Part shown: positions 12,591-13,660 of the stretch, in pieces | Layout: each line of letters begins with the position of its first letter | Position numbering within the stretch: position 1 is the stretch's first letter | DNA from: Candidatus Woesearchaeota archaeon | Lineage (GTDB): Archaea; Nanobdellota; Nanobdellia; Woesearchaeales; WJKL01 | Assembly: GCA_019322455.1 (NCBI GenBank) | Contig: JAHWIT010000168.1 | Span: forward strand, 1-13,660 | Direction of reading: 5' to 3' | Length of the DNA stretch: 13,660 nt | Notes under the pieces: generated by a model | The model's database searches: none | Told to the model about the DNA's origin: nothing | What the model saw: the letters and a program-made list of their open reading frames with translations, nothing else | Position numbers and translations under genes: made by a program

Positions 12591-13592
12591 ATGGAAATTA
12601 AAAAAGCAACTATGCTAAAGGTTTTAATTGGAGTTTTAGCCATTCTATTAGTAGTATCCATATTTACAAATGGATTCAGATTTGGAGGAATAACAGGAGG
12701 AGTTTCTGCAGTAGATCCAAACAAAGCAGCTGATAAAGCTGTTAAATACATAAATGATAATCTATTACAGGAAGGAATGACTGCAGAACTAGAAAAAATT
12801 GGAGAAGAACATGGAATCTATTCATTTAAGGTTGATATTGGTGGAAAATTATATGATTCTTATATAACAAAAGATGGTAAAATGCTATTTACAGCAACTG
12901 CATTTTATATAGATGAAGAACCAACAATAGAAAAACCAAAACCACAAGAGCCTAAACCCCCAGCTGATGTTCCAAAATCAGATAAGCCAGAAGTAGAGGT
13001 ATTTGTAATGAGCCATTGTCCATTTGGAACTCAGATTGAAAAAGGAATAATCCCAGTAGTAAAACTTCTTGGAGATAAGATTGACTTCAACCTAAGATTT
13101 GTTTATTATGTAATGCATGGTGAAAAAGAACTTGATGAGCAAATAAATCAATACTGCATTGAAAAAGAGCAAAACAGCAAATTAATACCATATCTTGAAT
13201 GCTTCCTAGAAGATGGAGATTCAGAAAGATGCGTAACAGAAGCTAAAGTAAGTAAAACAAAACTAAAATCTTGCTTTGATGCCACAGATGAAGAATTTAA
13301 GATGAAGGAAAACTTTGCAGACCAATCAACATGGTTAAATGGTAGATTCCCATTATTTGATATCCATAAAGAACTAAATGAAGAGTATGGTATTAGTGGA
13401 AGTCCAGGTCTTGTTGTTAATGGAGTAAAAGTACAAAGTTCAAGAGATCCTGCTTCGTTATTAGCAACAATCTGCAATGGATTTGAAGATGCACCATCAG
13501 AATGTGATGAAGAATTAGATTCTGCAAATCCATCAGCAGGATTTGGATATGAACCATCTGCATCTGGTGGCAGTGCAGGCACTTGCGGATAA
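12591..13592 (+). CDS. Membrane-anchored thioredoxin-fold (DsbA-like) protein
   Basis: Residues 9-26 form a hydrophobic N-terminal anchor or signal (LKVLIGVLAILLVVSIFT). Residues about 41-108 form a small domain ending KLYDSYITKDGKMLFTATA. A Pro/Lys linker (112-133) follows, and then a thioredoxin-like domain from about 135. That domain starts VEVFVMSHCPFGTQ, with Cys143 in a C-P-F-G active-site loop, and carries a likely cis-Pro in GISGSPGLVVNG (267-278), as DsbA-type proteins do. The second active-site Cys is replaced by Gly. There are eight Cys in all (143, 189, 204, 214, 228, 295, 305, 332), all after the linker, the last in the C-terminal TCG. The domain is probably extracytoplasmic. It may act in disulfide isomerisation or reduction rather than as a CxxC oxidase, but that is inference. 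The SD is GGGGTGA. Confidence 0.88.
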   Translation: MEIKKATMLKVLIGVLAILLVVSIFTNGFRFGGITGGVSAVDPNKAADKAVKYINDNLLQEGMTAELEKIGEEHGIYSFKVDIGGKLYDSYITKDGKMLFTATAFYIDEEPTIEKPKPQEPKPPADVPKSDKPEVEVFVMSHCPFGTQIEKGIIPVVKLLGDKIDFNLRFVYYVMHGEKELDEQINQYCIEKEQNSKLIPYLECFLEDGDSERCVTEAKVSKTKLKSCFDATDEEFKMKENFADQSTWLNGRFPLFDIHKELNEEYGISGSPGLVVNGVKVQSSRDPASLLATICNGFEDAPSECDEELDSANPSAGFGYEPSASGGSAGTCG

Positions 13593-13597
13593 ATAAA

Positions 13598-13631
13598 AAG
13601 GTTTTTATACCTTAATTTTTTCTTTTTCTTT
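13598..13631 (+). terminator. Hairpin plus T-tract, overlapping a TATA box
   Basis: AAGGT and ACCTT (13598-13602 and 13609-13613) can pair around a six-base loop and are followed by a T-rich stretch to 13631. This resembles an intrinsic-type terminator for the thioredoxin-fold gene. The loop itself contains the TTTTTATA that serves as the TATA box of the next gene, so the element may be only a promoter. Confidence 0.35.
13602..13609 (+). promoter_or_regulatory. TATA box for a gene starting at 13632
   Basis: TTTTTATA is centred about 26 bases before the ATG at 13632, the spacing of the other leaderless genes in the window. Confidence 0.45.
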
Positions 13632-13660
13632 ATGTCTTATATTCATAATATAAATCCAGT
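13632..13660 (+). CDS. Start of an unidentified plus-strand gene (cut by the right edge)
   Basis: Nine codons, MSYIHNINP, are open to the edge of the window. The only support is an ATG at the right distance from a TATA box and the lack of a stop in this short stretch. Function cannot be judged. Confidence 0.35.

Noticed and set aside
13148..13582. Open reading frame of 144 codons on the minus strand inside the thioredoxin-fold gene
   Set aside because: It is antisense to a well-supported gene, has Ser/Pro/Leu-rich composition typical of a reversed frame, and has no promoter or SD.
1..13660. tRNA or rRNA genes, CRISPR array, IS element
   Set aside because: No cloverleaf-like GC-rich segment, spaced direct repeats, transposase or terminal inverted repeats were seen on reading both strands. 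A covariance-model scan for tRNA and small RNAs would be the deciding test.

Overview
This AT-rich, densely coded window looks like a piece of an archaeal chromosome, most likely from a small-genome DPANN-type lineage (Woesearchaeota/Pacearchaeota-like). That assignment is an inference. It rests on archaeal TATA boxes (TTTATATA or TTTAAATA types) about 22-30 bases before many start codons, on many genes whose start codon lies near the expected transcription start (leaderless), on GGAGGTGA-like Shine-Dalgarno (SD) sites in front of the others, and on gene content (slipin, SIMPL lipoprotein, small zinc-ribbon and LiaI-like proteins, many unrecognised small proteins). No RNA gene, IS element or CRISPR array was seen, and no gene-free stretch exceeds 300 bases.

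Region 1 (1-6640, minus strand) is a purine-biosynthesis operon transcribed leftwards from one TATA box near 6629: purL (with an N-terminal PurS-like part) - purQ - purE - purC - purB. PurB runs off the left edge. Junctions are 4-base ATGA overlaps (purL/purQ, purC/purB) or gaps of 1 and 11 bases with the SD inside or next to the end of the previous gene. PurL+PurQ convert FGAR to FGAM, PurE carboxylates AIR, PurC makes SAICAR and PurB releases fumarate to give AICAR. PurM, which acts between PurL and PurE, is not in the window.

Region 2 (6678-11721) is an accessory-looking stretch of mostly single genes, each with its own promoter. It holds a slipin/stomatin-like membrane protein, a small zinc-ribbon protein, a two-helix LiaI-like membrane protein, five proteins I do not recognise, and a candidate zinc metallopeptidase with HExxxH and a downstream EEG motif. 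A 29-base direct repeat (one mismatch) links the 3' end of the gene at 8031-8558 to a short stretch at 6678-6707 that reads as the last codons of a lost second copy. In both places a minus-strand gene ends exactly two bases further on.

Region 3 (11759-13592) is a divergent pair of exported proteins: a SIMPL (DUF541) lipoprotein on the minus strand and a membrane-anchored thioredoxin-fold protein (MSHCPFG motif) on the plus strand. Their TATA boxes flank a 7-bp inverted repeat lying almost midway between them, so shared control is possible. The right edge holds a promoter and the first nine codons of another plus-strand gene.
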